64,000 nucleotides of DNA from positions 62,001 through 126,000 of the forward strand of contig NZ_LLER01000001.1 of assembly GCF_001500315.1 (NCBI RefSeq), given 5' to 3'. Shown piece after piece: positions 8,677-17,772 of this stretch. The stretch is from Staphylococcus auricularis (lineage in GTDB: Bacteria > Bacillota > Bacilli > Staphylococcales > Staphylococcaceae). Position numbers and translations under genes: made by a program. Every line of letters begins with the position of its first letter. Position 1 is the stretch's first letter. The notes below the pieces were generated by a model. The model was not told the DNA's origin. It saw nothing but the letters and a program-made list of their open reading frames with translations, and made no database searches.

Positions 8677-9411
8677 TTAATCGAGTTGTTGAAGGGTTTC
8701 TACCACAGAAACCATGTCATCATGGATTACTAAATCTGCGTTTCTGTCATAGGGTGTTACATCTTTATTGATAATGACTAGGTTTTGGCCTTCGAAGTTT
8801 GAAATTAATCCGGCTGCGGGTTGCACGACGAGAGAGCTTCCGAGCACAATCATCGTATCGGCTTGTTGGATTTTTTGAAGTGCGCTGAGTATCGTCGCTT
8901 GATCTAACATTTCTCCATACAGCACAATATCTGGTCGAATGTAACCCCCACATGTTTCACAGTGACGAAGTTGATGTTCGAGTACATATGCTTTCGTATA
9001 TTGCTCGTTACAATTCATACAGTAAAATCGGTTGAGCGTCCCATGAAGTTCATCGACATGTTTATTACCGGCATCGGAATGCAGTCCGTCTATATTTTGC
9101 GTAATGACACCTAAAGATTGCTGATTTTCCTCTAATTCCGCAATCCAACGATGTACGATATTGGGTGCTTTATCTGCATGTAATAAATACTGATAACAGA
9201 AATCGATAAAACCTTCTGGATCTTGTTGTAAATAATCCGAACTGAGTAAATATTCGGGTTCGTAGCCGTGTTTTGCGACAGTATCATAAAGTCCTCCGAT
9301 TGAACGGAAGTCAGGGATGCCGCTTGCGACAGAAATTCCAGCACCAGTGAAGAACACAATTTGCTCAGATTGATCAATGATTGATTTTAATGTTTCGACA
9401 TCTTGTGGCAC
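8677..9411 (-). CDS. cobB: NAD-dependent protein deacylase, Sir2 family
   Basis: A 244-residue sirtuin that removes acyl groups from lysines using NAD. Motifs in order: NAD-binding GAGISVASGIPDFRS, TQNIDGLH, catalytic His in DELHGT, a four-cysteine zinc site (CMNC and CETC), and GSSLVVQPAA. All active-site residues are present. The frame extends to ATG 9426, but the GGGAGGG inside it sits 7 nt before a GTG at 9411, so GTG 9411 is the better start and gives an N-terminus (VPQDVETLK) like other staphylococcal CobB proteins. It is a lone gene, convergent with the lipoprotein pair. No macrodomain or lipoate-ligase partner is nearby, so it is the general deacylase type rather than SirTM. Confidence 0.9.
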   Translation of the reverse strand: MPQDVETLKSIIDQSEQIVFFTGAGISVASGIPDFRSIGGLYDTVAKHGYEPEYLLSSDYLQQDPEGFIDFCYQYLLHADKAPNIVHRWIAELEENQQSLGVITQNIDGLHSDAGNKHVDELHGTLNRFYCMNCNEQYTKAYVLEHQLRHCETCGGYIRPDIVLYGEMLDQATILSALQKIQQADTMIVLGSSLVVQPAAGLISNFEGQNLVIINKDVTPYDRNADLVIHDDMVSVVETLQQLD

Positions 9412-9524
9412 ATCTTTCCCTCCCATAGTTTAATTATCACCTATATGTAAATCTCACTTATTTTTATATTGCCCATCCCTCATTTTATAAAACAAACTCA
9501 CGCTTTTCACCTTCATTTTGAACA

Positions 9525-9560
9525 TAAAAAAGAGTAGGATGCATGCGTTCATCCTACTCT
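9525..9560 (-). terminator. Terminator of the IcaC-like gene
   Basis: AGAGTAGGATG (9531-9541) and CATCCTACTCT (9550-9560) form an 11-bp stem. On the minus strand it is followed by a T run (9526-9530). Confidence 0.85.
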
Positions 9561-9577
9561 GATAACGTTTCTTATAT

Positions 9578-10651
9578 TTATCCAGCATCATGTGAAAAGT
9601 GCTTATCCAACATCTTGTGGAGTGAATTTTTCCCAATCACAAAGCGTGATAATGGGAAGTGTGATAATACAAAGGCCATACCTAAACTAAAGCCGAGCGT
9701 AAATAAGGTTAATAAGATTAAGAAAATCGATGGCACGCCAACGAATGAGGCAAGTGCTTTAGAAAGGTAACTGTTGACGAGTGGATGTGAAAGATAAATG
9801 AAAAAGGACACATCACTAATCAATAGTAATAGCGTAAACTTGTGTTTGCCGATCACTTGCATGAGATATAATACGAGCAAGAATGTAAAGACTTTATATA
9901 ACAGTAAATCAAATCGATAAGATTTCACGTATGTCACATCAAAGAAGTGATACATAATGAAGATCCATAGAACAGATAAGGCCCACAGTCCACACAAAGG
10001 CCAAAGATGTCGTTTCACTGAACTCATGATACGTTCGTAATTTTTACCTAAATAATAGCCAAAGATAAAGTAAAAGATCCAAAATGGAAGGGCAGTACGA
10101 TTATGGAATGGGTAGTATGTGTCCCACCATTGGAAATACGGTTCGTACGCATACGCGAGTAAGGAATGCGTTAAACTAATGAGGAATGAAATCACCAACA
10201 TGATGAGGGGATTCGCTTTGTTTAAACATTTATAGAATAATGCATGTAAGATATAAAACTGAAAGATCACAATGATAAACCAGCCGTGCCAATTCCCATA
10301 GAGGACATTGTTGGTAAAGATTTCAAAGAACCCTTGTGATCCATCCGAATCTAAATAATTCATCAGTGAGAAAAATGTACCGATCAGTATGTATGGCATT
10401 AATATAAATTTGATTCTTTTAAGAAAGAAGTCATCGGGCAGCCCATTCGAGTACCGCATAGAGAGTAGAATCTCAGATAAGATAATAAAAGACGGAGTTG
10501 CGAATAATAAGAGTACCCTCAAGAACTCATAAAATGGGAGGCTCGCATCAGGGGTGTCTGCATCATTGAGTAGTCCCGGAAAGGAGTGGATGGCTACGAT
10601 GGTGATACAGAAAAATGCCCGCGCATATGTAATTTCTATCTTTTTCTTCAA
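9578..10651 (-). CDS. IcaC-like membrane acyltransferase (acyltransferase 3 family)
   Basis: A 357-residue polytopic membrane protein with about ten hydrophobic helices. The N-terminus (TYARAFFCITIVAIHSF) carries the arginine and histidine typical of acyltransferase-3 proteins. Later segments such as FATPSFIILS, FILMPYILIG, WIFYFIFGYYLGKNYER and SFFIYLSHP match the layout of staphylococcal IcaC, proposed to O-succinylate the biofilm polysaccharide PNAG. The start is TTG 10651, set by AAAGGAGG 7 nt upstream. No icaA, icaD or icaB lies nearby, so this is an orphan: it may modify another surface polymer or be a remnant of a lost ica locus. Family call is firm; the IcaC-like label rests on remembered sequence similarity. 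Confidence 0.75.
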   Translation of the reverse strand: MKKKIEITYARAFFCITIVAIHSFPGLLNDADTPDASLPFYEFLRVLLLFATPSFIILSEILLSMRYSNGLPDDFFLKRIKFILMPYILIGTFFSLMNYLDSDGSQGFFEIFTNNVLYGNWHGWFIIVIFQFYILHALFYKCLNKANPLIMLVISFLISLTHSLLAYAYEPYFQWWDTYYPFHNRTALPFWIFYFIFGYYLGKNYERIMSSVKRHLWPLCGLWALSVLWIFIMYHFFDVTYVKSYRFDLLLYKVFTFLLVLYLMQVIGKHKFTLLLLISDVSFFIYLSHPLVNSYLSKALASFVGVPSIFLILLTLFTLGFSLGMAFVLSHFPLSRFVIGKNSLHKMLDKHFSHDAG

Positions 10652-10825
10652 TGACTTACCTCCTTTGCTTCAACTTCACTCCCTTAATCATGGTAGATTT
10701 TGTATTTAAGAAAATCAATAAAATATACCTTTATCAATATTAAGTGTTTGTAAATATATATTAATTAAATGTAAATAGCATCTATTGAAGCCGCACAATG
10801 AAGGGAATTGTCTTCGAAAGTCGAC

Positions 10826-10865
10826 AATAAAAATACCACAGAACAGCAAGGACTATTCTGTGGTA
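10826..10865 (-). terminator. Terminator of the methyltransferase gene
   Basis: TACCACAGAA (10834-10843) pairs with TTCTGTGGTA (10856-10865); on the minus strand TTTTTATTG follows. Confidence 0.8.
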
Positions 10866-10909
10866 CATTACGATGGATGCGTGGGGAAATGCTCGAATAG
10901 TTAACGTAC

Positions 10910-11731
10910 TTAATTCATCATCAAGACGATTTTATTGTTGAAGCGGTGCTTTAAGAAAGGGATAAAGCGAAATAAACCGAACGCACCCCAGCGATGACTA
11001 AAGTAATCAAAGTAATTAAACTCACATGCGACTTCCAGTTGTGATGGCTTAATCGCATTGAGTTGTCTGAGCGTATTGTATCCATATTTAAAAGGTGGAT
11101 GAGACTTCAATTGAGACACGGATTTATGTTCTTTCGTATGTTTGGCGATTGTTTTAGAACAATGTTCTATCGCGAAGAGGAGATTGTGATCTTTGAACGC
11201 TTCACTGATTTGTTCTAACAACATCGCATTCGTTGCTTTGTCGAAATACATAAGAATCCCTTCAAAGATAAAGAGGATGTCTTGTGATTCATGATATATA
11301 GGATCTTGCTTAACTTGGCCAATCCAGTCAAAGTCTAGCATCGATTTGGCAATCATCTTATGGTAACGCGTCTCAGGGAAAAATGGCGCGCGCACTTCAA
11401 TCGCTTCTGGTACATCTATATCAAACCAAGGGACGTCGTCGAGCTTCAATCGTTTATAACGCGTATCTAAACCACTCCCTATATTAATAATGAGTGGGTG
11501 TTTTGTATGTTCAATAAAATACTTTACGACTCTGTCTAGAATAAATGTACGTATACTAATGCCAATTTGAGACGATGGGGCTTGAGTAATTGTCGCAAAG
11601 GGATAATCTAATTGTTCAAAAATCGTTTTAGAATACGGATCATTGATGATAGGTTCTGAGTGGTCCGTTTCTACTGCTCTAGCGGCTAAAGGGATCAACA
11701 TAGATTCAGGTATGCCATTTAATGTTTTCAT
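10910..11731 (-). CDS. Class I SAM-dependent methyltransferase, LCM/Ppm1 type
   Basis: A 273-residue protein of the leucine carboxyl methyltransferase family, often linked to polyketide or secondary-metabolite O-methylation. Motifs: an early arginine (LAARAVETD) that contacts the SAM carboxylate, DPYSKTIFEQLDY, the SAM glycine loop NIGSGLDTRY, the acidic WFDIDVPEAIEVR, and FIFEGILMYF. The frame reaches ATG 11752, but AAGGAG lies 7 nt before an internal ATG at 11731, so the protein starts MKTLNGIPES. It has its own terminator and stands alone; the natural substrate is unknown. The gap to 11985 holds only the terminator of the next gene. Confidence 0.85.
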   Translation of the reverse strand: MKTLNGIPESMLIPLAARAVETDHSEPIINDPYSKTIFEQLDYPFATITQAPSSQIGISIRTFILDRVVKYFIEHTKHPLIINIGSGLDTRYKRLKLDDVPWFDIDVPEAIEVRAPFFPETRYHKMIAKSMLDFDWIGQVKQDPIYHESQDILFIFEGILMYFDKATNAMLLEQISEAFKDHNLLFAIEHCSKTIAKHTKEHKSVSQLKSHPPFKYGYNTLRQLNAIKPSQLEVACEFNYFDYFSHRWGAFGLFRFIPFLKHRFNNKIVLMMN

Positions 11732-11900
11732 AACTATACTCCTTGTGTTCATAATTTGAGTTCATTACATTTTATACTTGATTAATATGATCAGCTATAT
11801 CATAAATGATACTACCTTCATATGTGAGCGTACAGAGTCATAGTTAGATTACCATTTCAAACTACTAAAATCATATATTTTTACAATTTTATTTTTAAGA

Positions 11901-11940
11901 CGATAAAAAATGAGCCAGCGAATGGTTGCCTTGGCTCATT
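11901..11940 (-). terminator. Terminator of the ABC-2 exporter operon
   Basis: AATGAGCCA (11909-11917) pairs with TGGCTCATT (11932-11940). The minus-strand reading ends in a T run (complement of 11903-11908). Confidence 0.8.
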
Positions 11941-11985
11941 TTAGGAATAAAAGGTGGGATGCGCGTATGAAGAGATGAAGATGAC

Positions 11986-12696
11986 TTACACATCTATTTC
12001 CTGGGAAATAGTGTCTTCAAACGCTTTGTCTGGATCCTCTGTCTTCATATCGATTAACCACTGATCAAAGGTGTCGTCATAGATTTTCTTTCCATCATGA
12101 ATGAAAATGATTTGGCTCGTCGAATGATACAGATCTTGAAGTTGATGTGTTGAGATAAGTACGGTCTTGTCTTTCGCTAATGCTTTGAGTCGTTTAATGA
12201 TTAACTTTCGAGAACGAGGGTCTACCCCACTTGTCGGTTCGTCGAATAAATACAATTTACGATTGAGCGCAGAGAGTAACGTGATGTATAGCCACTTCTT
12301 TTCACCTTCAGACATTTTACCGATTGAAAGATGACTGAGATGGTCGAGTTTGTCCAGTTCTTTCGGCTCTAAATCTTGCTTGATTTTATCATCGAATTGA
12401 GCGCACTCTTTAGCAGACCCCATATGTTTAATGAGTTGAATAATATCTTGGCCCGTAGTGTAAGACGTAAAAAACATGTTTTGTGTCATATAGATCATGT
12501 CACGCTGTGGTGGGAGTTGATGTAATGCATCCACCTTGTGCATGCCAGCCATACAGTCCATGAGCGTTGTTTTTCCAGCCCCATTTTCACCGACCAATAC
12601 GTTAAGCACGCCTGGCGAAAGTTTAAAACTAATATTTTTTAATGCTGGATAGGTCGTTTTCTTATATTTAAAAGTCATGTCATTGATTTCATACAT
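11986..12696 (-). CDS. ABC transporter ATP-binding protein
   Basis: A 236-residue ATPase that powers the permease encoded just upstream. Motifs: Walker A GENGAGKTT, a degenerate signature in LSIGKMSEGEKKW, Walker B LYLFDEPTSGVD and the switch ISTHQ. Start ATG 12696 is chosen because GAGGTG lies 6 nt upstream; the in-frame GTG at 12705 falls within that site. It follows the permease after a very short gap, so the two are co-translated. The short NatA-like form with one membrane partner suggests export of a peptide, drug or lipid; the substrate is unknown. The C-terminus is acidic (EDPDKAFEDTISQEIDV). Confidence 0.85.
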   Translation of the reverse strand: MYEINDMTFKYKKTTYPALKNISFKLSPGVLNVLVGENGAGKTTLMDCMAGMHKVDALHQLPPQRDMIYMTQNMFFTSYTTGQDIIQLIKHMGSAKECAQFDDKIKQDLEPKELDKLDHLSHLSIGKMSEGEKKWLYITLLSALNRKLYLFDEPTSGVDPRSRKLIIKRLKALAKDKTVLISTHQLQDLYHSTSQIIFIHDGKKIYDDTFDQWLIDMKTEDPDKAFEDTISQEIDV

Positions 12697-12706
12697 AGCG
12701 AGCACC

Positions 12707-13429
12707 TCATGTTCTTTGGACTTTCGAATTAATATCTAATTTTAAGAGTGAAAATAGACCAATGATTAAATAAACGGCGTAGACACTCAAGAGTGGTAAT
12801 AAGGGATGTGTGTGAATCTGACCGATGACGAGGGATAATTCTCTGAAGTAATACAACGGATTGAGCCACTCGAAACCGCCGAATTGATTGCTGGAATTAG
12901 CGGTAAGGATGAAGAGCACGATTGTGATAATATTGAGAATCGTCGACACGGATTCAGCTTTCACAGGAATAAATGCGATGATTAAAAACGCAGGTGCTAA
13001 TGGGACGATGGCGATAAAGTAAAGCAACATATTGATAAATATTCGAAGTGAAAATACATCTAATATGAAGCCCATAACGACCGTCAACAGAGTCAACGAA
13101 ATTAATCCGACAATGAGCTGTGCGATAATAATCGATAATACAAATGGGTGTTTCTTTCCTGAAATGGAAAAGAACGTTTTTAATAAACCGTGTTGTCTAA
13201 TGGTTGCAAAATAAGAACCTACACCATTTACGAAGATCATTACGATGGAAAACGCCCAATAAACATAAAGAAATTCGAGCTTTTGCGTGTTGGTTTCAAA
13301 TTGATTTTGAAGCGGCAAATAAGTGATTAACGACAGAACCAATGGAAAAAGAATGGTCCAAAATAACGAGATCTTATCTTTTGAAAGCATCTTCACGTAA
13401 TAGTTGAAAAAAGCGAGTGTTTGTCTCAT
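12707..13429 (-). CDS. ABC-2 type transporter permease
   Basis: A 240-residue membrane protein with six predicted helices, starting at ATG 13429 behind AAGGAGGAT. The N-terminus (FFNYYVKMLSKDKISLFWTILFP) is the typical cytoplasmic lead-in of ABC-2 permeases. It is the first gene of a two-gene operon with the ATPase. No response regulator or bacteriocin gene is adjacent, so the cargo cannot be named. The layout resembles small self-protection or lipid exporters. Confidence 0.82.
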   Translation of the reverse strand: MRQTLAFFNYYVKMLSKDKISLFWTILFPLVLSLITYLPLQNQFETNTQKLEFLYVYWAFSIVMIFVNGVGSYFATIRQHGLLKTFFSISGKKHPFVLSIIIAQLIVGLISLTLLTVVMGFILDVFSLRIFINMLLYFIAIVPLAPAFLIIAFIPVKAESVSTILNIITIVLFILTANSSNQFGGFEWLNPLYYFRELSLVIGQIHTHPLLPLLSVYAVYLIIGLFSLLKLDINSKVQRT

Positions 13430-13789
13430 AAAATCCTCCTTATCGTGGCAGTTTCGTCTTGCTTGTGAAGGACAAATTAGCCGGTGATGATAGATACACT
13501 TACTTTCTTTGGTAAGATTTTTGTAAAATATGTAGTGAATGTGAGATCGTTTATTTATTTATGTACTGAAATCCAATATGATAAAGAAAATAAGATAATT
13601 TAAATATATTGTAATATTCAGAAAATGTGAAGTGCTTTTTTAAATAAACGTAGGAAATCTCTCTGCAACTAAGCTCATTTTTAATTAAACGGCATAAACA
13701 TGTTACGATATGGGTGAAATATGTTGTAGAGGATGAAGGTAGTCTATAGTAAACTTAAATTGCGTTATTACACATAGGAGGCTCCTGAA
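13430..13789. other. Divergent intergenic region
   Basis: This 360-base gap separates the ABC-2 operon (minus) from the VanY-like gene (plus) and must hold both promoters. It is AT-rich; I see only weak -10-like elements (for example TACGAT near 13706) and no clear operator or RNA gene. Confidence 0.4.
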
Positions 13790-14479
13790 ATGCATAAAAT
13801 GAAGTTACTTGTTGTGGGGTTGTGTCTGGGTTTAGCAGCGTGTGGTACACAAAATGATACAGAGCAATCTGAGGATAAAAATCAAAAATCAAATACGGAA
13901 CAAGTGAAACAGGAACCTGAACATCACAAAGAAGTGAAAGACGGTGTGACATATGTTGATGATATCTTAATTGTGAACGCCGACCATCCGTTGCCTGAAG
14001 ATTACAATCCAGGTGAAGACACGAAAGCGAAAAAAGCGTTAAATCAACTGTTAGAGGATGGTAATCAAGAGGGTTTAAACTTATTCATTACAAGCGGATT
14101 TAGAAGCTATCAATATCAAGAACAAGTCTTTAATGAATATGTCCAACGAGATGGCAAAGCAGCTGCCAAAAAATATAGCGCAGAACCCGGTACCTCAGAA
14201 CATCAATCCGGCTTAGCGTTCGATATTGGTTCACAAGATGCACCGAATAACTTTGATCAATCCTTTGGAGAAACGAACGCGGGTAAATGGATCAAAAATC
14301 ATGCGCATGAGTACGGATTTATAGTGAGATATCCTGAAGGTAAAGAAGACATCACAGGATACCAATACGAACCATGGCATCTCAGATATGTCGGTAAATC
14401 AGATGCAGAAAAAATTAAAGAATCTGGCAAAGCCTTAGAAGAATATGTCGGTTTGGATGAAGAAGATAAAGAGAAATAA
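13790..14479 (+). CDS. VanY/LdcB-type D,D- or L,D-carboxypeptidase lipoprotein (M15 family)
   Basis: A 229-residue peptidoglycan carboxypeptidase held at the outer face of the membrane. The signal peptide ends in lipobox LAAC. After an acidic, glutamine-rich linker comes the M15B fold: SGFRSY, zinc-site EHQSGLAFD (His and Asp), and the catalytic Glu and zinc His in YEPWHLRYVG. All catalytic residues are present. It starts at ATG 13790, 8 nt after AGGAGG. Such enzymes trim the terminal D-Ala from stem peptides; no vancomycin-resistance genes are near, so a housekeeping trimming role is more likely than resistance. Confidence 0.88.
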   Translation: MHKMKLLVVGLCLGLAACGTQNDTEQSEDKNQKSNTEQVKQEPEHHKEVKDGVTYVDDILIVNADHPLPEDYNPGEDTKAKKALNQLLEDGNQEGLNLFITSGFRSYQYQEQVFNEYVQRDGKAAAKKYSAEPGTSEHQSGLAFDIGSQDAPNNFDQSFGETNAGKWIKNHAHEYGFIVRYPEGKEDITGYQYEPWHLRYVGKSDAEKIKESGKALEEYVGLDEEDKEK

Positions 14480-14510
14480 TGTTTCGCAGAATAAAATAGC
14501 GCATATAAAA

Positions 14511-14543
14511 AAGCCATTAAGTGAACGAATCACTTAATGGCTT
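14511..14543. terminator. Bidirectional terminator
   Basis: AAGCCATTAAGTGA (14511-14524) pairs with TCACTTAATGGCTT (14530-14543), with an A run before it, so the minus-strand dehydrogenase gene could use it too. Confidence 0.75.
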
Positions 14544-14598
14544 AATGCGTTGCATCAACTAGATATATCGTTAATGACGTGTAGCCTGTCCCTTATTC

Positions 14599-16413
14599 TT
14601 ATTTTAAGAAGTCTGGGTTGTTGTATGGGATACCGTCTGAATAGTCGTAGAAGCCTTTTCCTTCGTTGATACCAGTTTCGCCTTTATCAATTTTTTCTTG
14701 AAGAAGATCAACGATTTTTTTATCTGTTTCATCGTTTGTTTGTTCGTATTCAGCTTCTTTAATATTTTTAGTTGTGTTTAATCCAACATTATCGATGATA
14801 CCGAATGGTCCCATTGGTGCGCCAGTTGCGATCATCCATGTTTTGTCGATCAATTCTGGTTCAGCAACGCCGCGTGCATTTAAGTCTAATCCTGCGTTTA
14901 AGAATGGAACAAGTAATGTGTTTAAGATATAACCAGGTTGTTCTCTTCTTACAGGAAGGACAACTAAGTGGATGTCGCGGGCAAATGCGAGTAATTTGTT
15001 GTAAGTGTCGTCAGTTGTTTTAGAACCAGGCATTACTTCACCAGTGTTGTTTTTCCAAACGTGATTAGCGAAGTGAAGGGCACCGAATTGTTCTGGGCGA
15101 CCTGTATCTTCTTCGAAATCACTTGGTTTTAATGTTGAAGTATTTGAAGCGATGATTGTTTTTTCTGGTACAACGTCGCGAAGATCGCTGTAGAATGAAC
15201 GTTTGATTTTAATGTTTTCTGGTACAACTTCGATGACTAAGTCTGCATCTTTCACTGCTTCTTGTAAGTCAGAGAAGAATGAAATGCGTCCTTCGATTTC
15301 ATCTACGTCGCTGTCAGATGCGTTCATATCATCTTTGTATTGAGGTTTGATGTTGCTTACGCGGTTTTTTGCTGCTTCAACTGCTTCATCGCTGATATCG
15401 TAAAGTGATACATTGAAGCCACCTGTAGCAACTTGGAATGCGATTTGGCTACCAAGTACACCGCCACCTGCAACAGTGACATTGTTGAAGCCGTGAGTTA
15501 AATTGCAAATTTCTTCAGGATTGTTGAAGAAATCTTCTTGTTCGAAGAGTGGGTTAGGATATTTGTAGAATCCTTCACCAGCAGCTTTCCCTGTTTTACC
15601 ATCGTCAATACGTTCTTGGAGTTTATCCATGTATTTTTTTTGCCAATCTTTTTGGTCTTTTTCGTAATCGTTTTTCACGATGTTAAGGCTTGTGTTAAGA
15701 CCGATAGTATCGAGGGCACTGAATGGTCCGAATTCTGAATTTGTCGCTTTCATCCATGTTTTATCAATTGTATGTGGATCTGCGATATCGTCAACGAATA
15801 AGTATTCACCGGCATGTAAGTAAGGTACGAGTAATGAGTTTTGGATGTATCCAGGTTGTTCTTTTTTAATAGGGATAGAAACCATACCCATTGCTTCAGC
15901 GAAATCAACGACAGTGTTGTAAGTTTCTTCTGAAGTATCTTCTGTACCCATCACTTCTGCAGTGTTGAAGTTCCATACTTCGTTTGCGAAGTGAAGTGCT
16001 AAGAAGCGATCTTCACGTTTAGTTGCTTCTTTGAAATCACTTGGAGTTAATGTAGAAGTGTTTGTAGCGAAGATTGTATTTTCAGGTGCTACATCTGCAA
16101 GACTTGTGTAGAAGTCTGTTTTGATATCAAGTGTTTCAGGGATTGCTTCAATGACGATGTCTGCTTGAGATACAGCATCTTCAAGTTCAGAAGTCAATTG
16201 AATAGAATCATATGTTTTGTCGACTTTATCTTGAGAAGCATCTAAATCTTCTTTATATCTGTCTTTTAAAGATTCAAGATTTTTACTTGCTTTGTCGATA
16301 GCATCATCACTGATGTCGTAAAGAGTGACATCGAAATCGTGAAAAGCGGCTTGGAATGCGATTTGGCTACCAAGTACGCCACCACCGGCAACTGTAACGT
16401 TTTTAATATCCAT
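14599..16413 (-). CDS. Tandem-duplicated 3-hydroxyacyl-CoA dehydrogenase (two full domains in one chain)
   Basis: A 604-residue protein made of two complete copies of a 3-hydroxybutyryl-CoA dehydrogenase-like enzyme, roughly residues 1-302 and 310-604. Each begins with the same Rossmann loop (NVTVAGGGVLGSQIAFQ), carries an acidic NAD-specific strand end (LYDISD), and keeps the His-Glu pair in LHFAN(E/H)VW followed by T(A/G)EVM. Each also has the C-terminal helical part with GFYKY or GFYDY. The copies have diverged but both look active. They are joined in frame by a short linker (NLTHGF), with no second start codon needed. The family normally has one such unit of about 290 residues, so this is a gene duplication with fusion. 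It may act on short-chain hydroxyacyl-CoA. A Rex-like site lies upstream. Confidence 0.88.
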   Translation of the reverse strand: MDIKNVTVAGGGVLGSQIAFQAAFHDFDVTLYDISDDAIDKASKNLESLKDRYKEDLDASQDKVDKTYDSIQLTSELEDAVSQADIVIEAIPETLDIKTDFYTSLADVAPENTIFATNTSTLTPSDFKEATKREDRFLALHFANEVWNFNTAEVMGTEDTSEETYNTVVDFAEAMGMVSIPIKKEQPGYIQNSLLVPYLHAGEYLFVDDIADPHTIDKTWMKATNSEFGPFSALDTIGLNTSLNIVKNDYEKDQKDWQKKYMDKLQERIDDGKTGKAAGEGFYKYPNPLFEQEDFFNNPEEICNLTHGFNNVTVAGGGVLGSQIAFQVATGGFNVSLYDISDEAVEAAKNRVSNIKPQYKDDMNASDSDVDEIEGRISFFSDLQEAVKDADLVIEVVPENIKIKRSFYSDLRDVVPEKTIIASNTSTLKPSDFEEDTGRPEQFGALHFANHVWKNNTGEVMPGSKTTDDTYNKLLAFARDIHLVVLPVRREQPGYILNTLLVPFLNAGLDLNARGVAEPELIDKTWMIATGAPMGPFGIIDNVGLNTTKNIKEAEYEQTNDETDKKIVDLLQEKIDKGETGINEGKGFYDYSDGIPYNNPDFLK

Positions 16414-16812
16414 AATAACTAACCCTCTTTCCCAAATATTTAAATATTAAATAAGACAAAAAGAATAAACCTTTACGGTATAACTATAGTATACAGCTCT
16501 TAATTAAGATAGTCTACCAAAAAACTTGTTATATATTTCACAAACTAAATTAAATAATTTTTTATTTTGCTAGGGAGTAAATATGAATTGCGTATGGCAG
16601 AAACGTGTGTCACTGTATCGGTTTATCATTCACTGAATGCATAGATGACATCAATGGTTTCATATTATCCACTATATGATGGGTTATACCCCTTTTTCAC
16701 AATTTTTAAGTCAAATATAGGTCAATCTTTATATCTTCATAAAATGATTATTTGCGATAAGAGGGGGTAGGTGATTAATAAATCTTAAACTAAGATGAGG
16801 TGAAAGGATTTT
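16414..16812. other. Divergent intergenic region
   Basis: This 399-base gap lies between the double dehydrogenase (minus) and the DUF5996 gene (plus). Apart from the Rex-like site listed separately it is AT-rich, with no gene or hairpin I can support. Confidence 0.4.
16526..16543. promoter_or_regulatory. Rex-like operator upstream of the double dehydrogenase
   Basis: TTGTTATATATTTCACAA has one perfect Rex half-site (TTCACAA) and a weaker first half against the consensus TTGTGAA-N4-TTCACAA. It sits about 115 nt before the start of the minus-strand dehydrogenase, where the NADH-sensing repressor Rex could act. Confidence 0.5.
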
Positions 16813-17709
16813 ATGTTACTTGAAGAATGGAAACAAGAGAAAGAAACCATGCATCTGTTATCCCAAATTTTAGGAAAATATAAACTTGAAGCAGCGTATC
16901 AACAACCTCAATGGGCTCATGTCCCGTTGGATATCACTGTACAAGGCTTTACGACAGGCATGTTGCATTGTGAAGATAAAGATTTTTCAATTACGGTTAA
17001 CTTACTTGATGATGAAATTGAAATTCGTGCAGGACGCAATAAATCCTTTATTCCGTTAGAAAATGGCACAACAATCAAAGATTATTACGAAGAGATTCGT
17101 GATTTCTTAAAACAAAATGGCGTGACTGTAGAGATTAATACGACGCCACAAGAAGTCGAAGATACAACACCATTTGAACAAGATACGACACATCATCATT
17201 ATGACAGCGAAATCAGCAACAAAGCACTCGACATTATGAAATTTGCGTATCATGCTGAATCTACATTTATCGCATCTCTTCGCACAAGAAAATTCCAATC
17301 CGGTTTATTCTGGGGTACGTTTGATATTTCTAGTGCGATCATCAACAATGTGCACCGTCCATTTGAAGATGATGACAAAGTGATTGAACGTGCCGCATTT
17401 GATGAAGAGATGATCGAATTCGGCTTCTGGTTTGGTGATGATCAGTTTAAAGGGCCTACGTTCTTCGTGATGTCATATCCATTTGCGGAAGATGATTTTG
17501 AATGCCATGAAGACTTCCCAGATGGCAGCTATTTCGATGGCGATATGGGCGAGTTCTTGTTAGAAGTTTCAGATTACGGCCAAGATACGGTGAAATCAGT
17601 CGAGAAATTCTTATATGAATCATATAATCTTTTACAATCTTACTTGAACTGGGAAGATTGCGACCATTTCCACTTACCACTGAAAATGAGTGAAAACCAC
17701 TTAGATTAA
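16813..17709 (+). CDS. DUF5996 family protein
   Basis: A 298-residue soluble protein of unknown function. The N-terminal pattern (EEWKQEKETMHLLSQILGK, then HVPLDITVQGFTTG) and the later FWGTFDISSA and EFGFWFGDD segments match DUF5996. A His-rich stretch (THHHY) and many Asp/Glu residues are seen, but no known catalytic motif. It starts at ATG 16813 behind AGATGAGGTGAAAGG and is followed after 63 nt by a flavodoxin-like gene on the same strand, so the two may be co-transcribed. I cannot assign a role. Confidence 0.82.
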   Translation: MLLEEWKQEKETMHLLSQILGKYKLEAAYQQPQWAHVPLDITVQGFTTGMLHCEDKDFSITVNLLDDEIEIRAGRNKSFIPLENGTTIKDYYEEIRDFLKQNGVTVEINTTPQEVEDTTPFEQDTTHHHYDSEISNKALDIMKFAYHAESTFIASLRTRKFQSGLFWGTFDISSAIINNVHRPFEDDDKVIERAAFDEEMIEFGFWFGDDQFKGPTFFVMSYPFAEDDFECHEDFPDGSYFDGDMGEFLLEVSDYGQDTVKSVEKFLYESYNLLQSYLNWEDCDHFHLPLKMSENHLD

Positions 17710-17772
17710 TTAGAATCATTTAGCCAACTGCGAATTTAAGATAGAGAAAAATGAAAGGTCTGGAGGCTTAAT

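Noticed and set aside
9454-9636. Small gene between sirtuin and IcaC-like genes
   Set aside because: It overlaps the terminator hairpin and the 3' end of the acyltransferase and has no ribosome site.
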